Positions 6,005-7,036 of a stretch of 7,036 nt of DNA are shown in pieces. The stretch lies in contig JAZSLZ010000028.1 of NCBI GenBank assembly GCA_045535635.1, positions 1 to 7,036 of the forward strand. The letters run 5' to 3'. Under the pieces are notes generated by a model. That model saw only the letters and a list, made by a program, of their open reading frames with translations. It was not told the origin of the DNA and did no database searches. Within the stretch, counting starts at the first letter, position 1. Each line of letters opens with the position of its first letter. The translations under genes were made by a program, and so were the position numbers. Source of the stretch: RGIG8700 sp045535635. GTDB taxonomy: Bacteria; Bacillota; Clostridia; RGIG6154.

Positions 6005-6214
6005 ATGGTAACATATCAAAGACTATGGGAAACATTGAAGAAAAGGAATATTCGCAAGCATGACCTAATGGAACTTGCAGATATATCCTCAACAACTTTA
6101 ACAAAGCTTAATAAAAATGAGATAGTAGCATTGACCATTCTTATAAAGATTTGTAAAGCTCTTAACTGTCAGATTGAAGATGTTGTTGAGGTTAAAGATA
6201 AGACACTTGTATGA
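6005..6214 (+). CDS. Small XRE/Cro-type HTH transcriptional regulator
   Basis: This 69-residue cytoplasmic DNA-binding protein consists of a single Cro/C1-type helix-turn-helix domain. It opens with the first helix YQRLWETLKKRN (4-15). The HTH follows: helix 2 at about 17-25 (KHDLMELAD) and recognition helix at about 28-36 (SSTTLTKLN). The C-terminal helices are IVALTILIKICKALNC (40-55) and QIEDVVEV (56-63). The pattern IxxLxxICxxLxCxxxDVVE is typical of the short YozG/HTH_26-like group that often autoregulates. The start is fixed by GGAGG (5992-5996), 8 bases before ATG 6005; the ATG at 6000 stops after three codons. It is the first gene of a probable three-gene operon, and its stop TGA overlaps a downstream ATG at 6211 (ATGA). 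Its likely target is its own promoter, which carries a perfect inverted repeat. Confidence 0.88.
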   Translation: MVTYQRLWETLKKRNIRKHDLMELADISSTTLTKLNKNEIVALTILIKICKALNCQIEDVVEVKDKTLV

Positions 6215-6221
6215 TATACAT

Positions 6222-6416
6222 ATGCAAAAAATGCGGAATGGTATGACGGACTATGAGTGTACTTTACTTGTTGGAAGACCAAACGCACCGTCAGCATATT
6301 CGTTAAACAACAGATCTGACCTTGCAAAACAGCGACAGAAAAAAGTCATAGAATGTATGGTAGAGGTCGAATACATAACCGAAGATGAAGGAAGAGAAAT
6401 ATTAGGAGAGGAGTAA
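6222..6416 (+). CDS. Small unrecognised protein between HTH regulator and RNA hydrolase
   Basis: I do not recognise this 64-residue protein. From ATG 6222 it starts MQKMRNGMTDYECTLLVGRP. A polar, Asn/Ser-rich middle NAPSAYSLNNRSDLAKQRQK follows. It ends in an amphipathic, acidic helix with VIECMVEVEYITEDEGREIL. It has no membrane segment or signal peptide. The second half has a look of a helical regulator tail or protein-contact segment. Start choice is weak: the frame is open back to ATG 6174 inside the HTH gene, and ATGs at 6231 and 6243 are also possible; none has a good ribosome site. A separate 11-codon frame starts at ATG 6211 (MIYICKKCGMV, with a CxxC pair), overlaps the HTH stop, and runs out of frame. 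The stop at 6414-6416 falls just after the AGGAG ribosome site of the next gene, so co-translation with it is likely. Confidence 0.6.
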   Translation: MQKMRNGMTDYECTLLVGRPNAPSAYSLNNRSDLAKQRQKKVIECMVEVEYITEDEGREILGEE

Positions 6417-6422
6417 GTGAAT

Positions 6423-7036
6423 ATGAAATTAACATTTATAGGAGCAGCTCATGAGGTTACAGGTTCTTGTACTTTGCTTGAAGCATGTGGGAAAAATATT
6501 CTTATTGACTGCGGTATGGAACAAGGCGGTGATACATACGAAAACTGCGAATTGCCTATTGCTCCGTCTGAAATTGATGCGATTTGTCTTACTCATGCAC
6601 ACATAGACCATTCAGGAATGATTCCGGCAATGGTTGCAAAAGGATATGCAGGTCCTGTGTACTGCACGGAAGCAACACACAGACTTTGTAATATAATGCT
6701 GCAGGATTCTGCTCACATTCAGGAACAGGAAGCGGAATGGCAGAACAGAAAGGCAGAGCGTTCCGGCTATCAGCAGTATGTGCCTGTGTATACTGTTGCA
6801 GATGCGTTGGAGTCTTTGAAATTATTTGAAGGACACGGATACAATAAACCGATTGAAATATTTGAAGGTGTAACGATTAATTTCTGCGATGCAGGACATT
6901 TGCTTGGCACGTCAAGCATTCACATCACAATAAATGAAAATGGTGAAACAAGAACAATTCTGTTCTCAGGAGATTTAGGAAATATTGACAGACCGCTTAT
7001 CAGAAATCCTCAAAATCCGTCGTATGCAGATTATGT
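6423..7036 (+). CDS. Beta-CASP metallo-beta-lactamase-fold RNA hydrolase, partial at 3' end
   Basis: The first 204 codons of a metallo-hydrolase related to the Ysh1/CPSF-73-like group (COG1236 type) are present; the gene continues past the right edge. The fold opens with MKLTFIGAAHEVTGSC, as in beta-CASP nucleases of this group. Zinc-binding motif 2, THAHIDHSG, supplies H58, H60, D62 and H63. Motif 3 is DAGHLLGTSS with H159, and motif 4 is FSGDLG with D184. These are all the ligands expected in the visible part. The insert QDSAHIQEQEAEWQNRKAER (94-113) is a charged helix seen in this group before the beta-CASP domain, which lies beyond the window. Such proteins cleave or trim RNA in the cytoplasm using two zinc ions. 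Two AGGAG sites precede the ATG (best 6409-6413, 9 bases away), overlapping the end of the previous gene. Confidence 0.93.
   Translation, partial: MKLTFIGAAHEVTGSCTLLEACGKNILIDCGMEQGGDTYENCELPIAPSEIDAICLTHAHIDHSGMIPAMVAKGYAGPVYCTEATHRLCNIMLQDSAHIQEQEAEWQNRKAERSGYQQYVPVYTVADALESLKLFEGHGYNKPIEIFEGVTINFCDAGHLLGTSSIHITINENGETRTILFSGDLGNIDRPLIRNPQNPSYADY

Noticed and set aside
6429..6611. 60-codon minus-strand frame
   Set aside because: It is antisense to the metallo-hydrolase zinc motifs and has no support.

Overview
The window looks like chromosomal DNA of an AT-rich, Gram-positive-type anaerobe, most likely a member of the Clostridia. The grounds are strong AGGAGG-like ribosome binding sites, sigma-A-type promoters, AT-rich codon use, and a sodium-pumping decarboxylase whose biotin carrier is a separate gene. 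This assignment is an inference from gene content, not a phylogenetic result.

Bases 1-3664 (minus strand) hold a compact operon for a membrane-bound, biotin-dependent, Na+-translocating oxaloacetate decarboxylase. Its order is gamma subunit (oadG-like), free biotin carrier, beta subunit (Na+ channel and decarboxylase) and alpha carboxyltransferase, which runs off the left edge. The alpha subunit moves the carboxyl group of oxaloacetate to biotin, the carrier delivers it to the beta subunit, and decarboxylation there drives Na+ out of the cell. The beta subunit is unusual: it has a signal peptide and about 125 residues of predicted extracytoplasmic, Ig-like sequence before the normal start of the family. 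A promoter (TTGATT-N17-TATAAT) lies just upstream of the gamma gene.

Bases 3782-5208 hold a divergently transcribed MATE-family efflux transporter with its own promoter, a start codon corrected to 3846, and a strong terminator. The terminator is probably bidirectional and shared with the convergent genes to its right.

Bases 5225-5902 (minus strand) look like eroded defence or toxin-immunity DNA. Two tandem barstar-family (ribonuclease inhibitor) genes have no visible ribonuclease partner. The downstream copy has a frameshift near its C-terminus. The upstream copy has its first beta strand out of frame with the nearest ATG. Directly upstream is a roughly 40-codon fragment resembling the C-terminal part of a HipA-family kinase.

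Bases 5931-7036 (plus strand) hold a new operon: a small XRE-family HTH regulator, a short unrecognised protein, and the first 204 codons of a beta-CASP metallo-beta-lactamase-fold RNA hydrolase that runs off the right edge. A perfect 9-bp inverted repeat overlaps the -35 box of the HTH promoter and may be the regulator's own operator.

No tRNA, rRNA, CRISPR array, insertion sequence or complete mobile element was seen.
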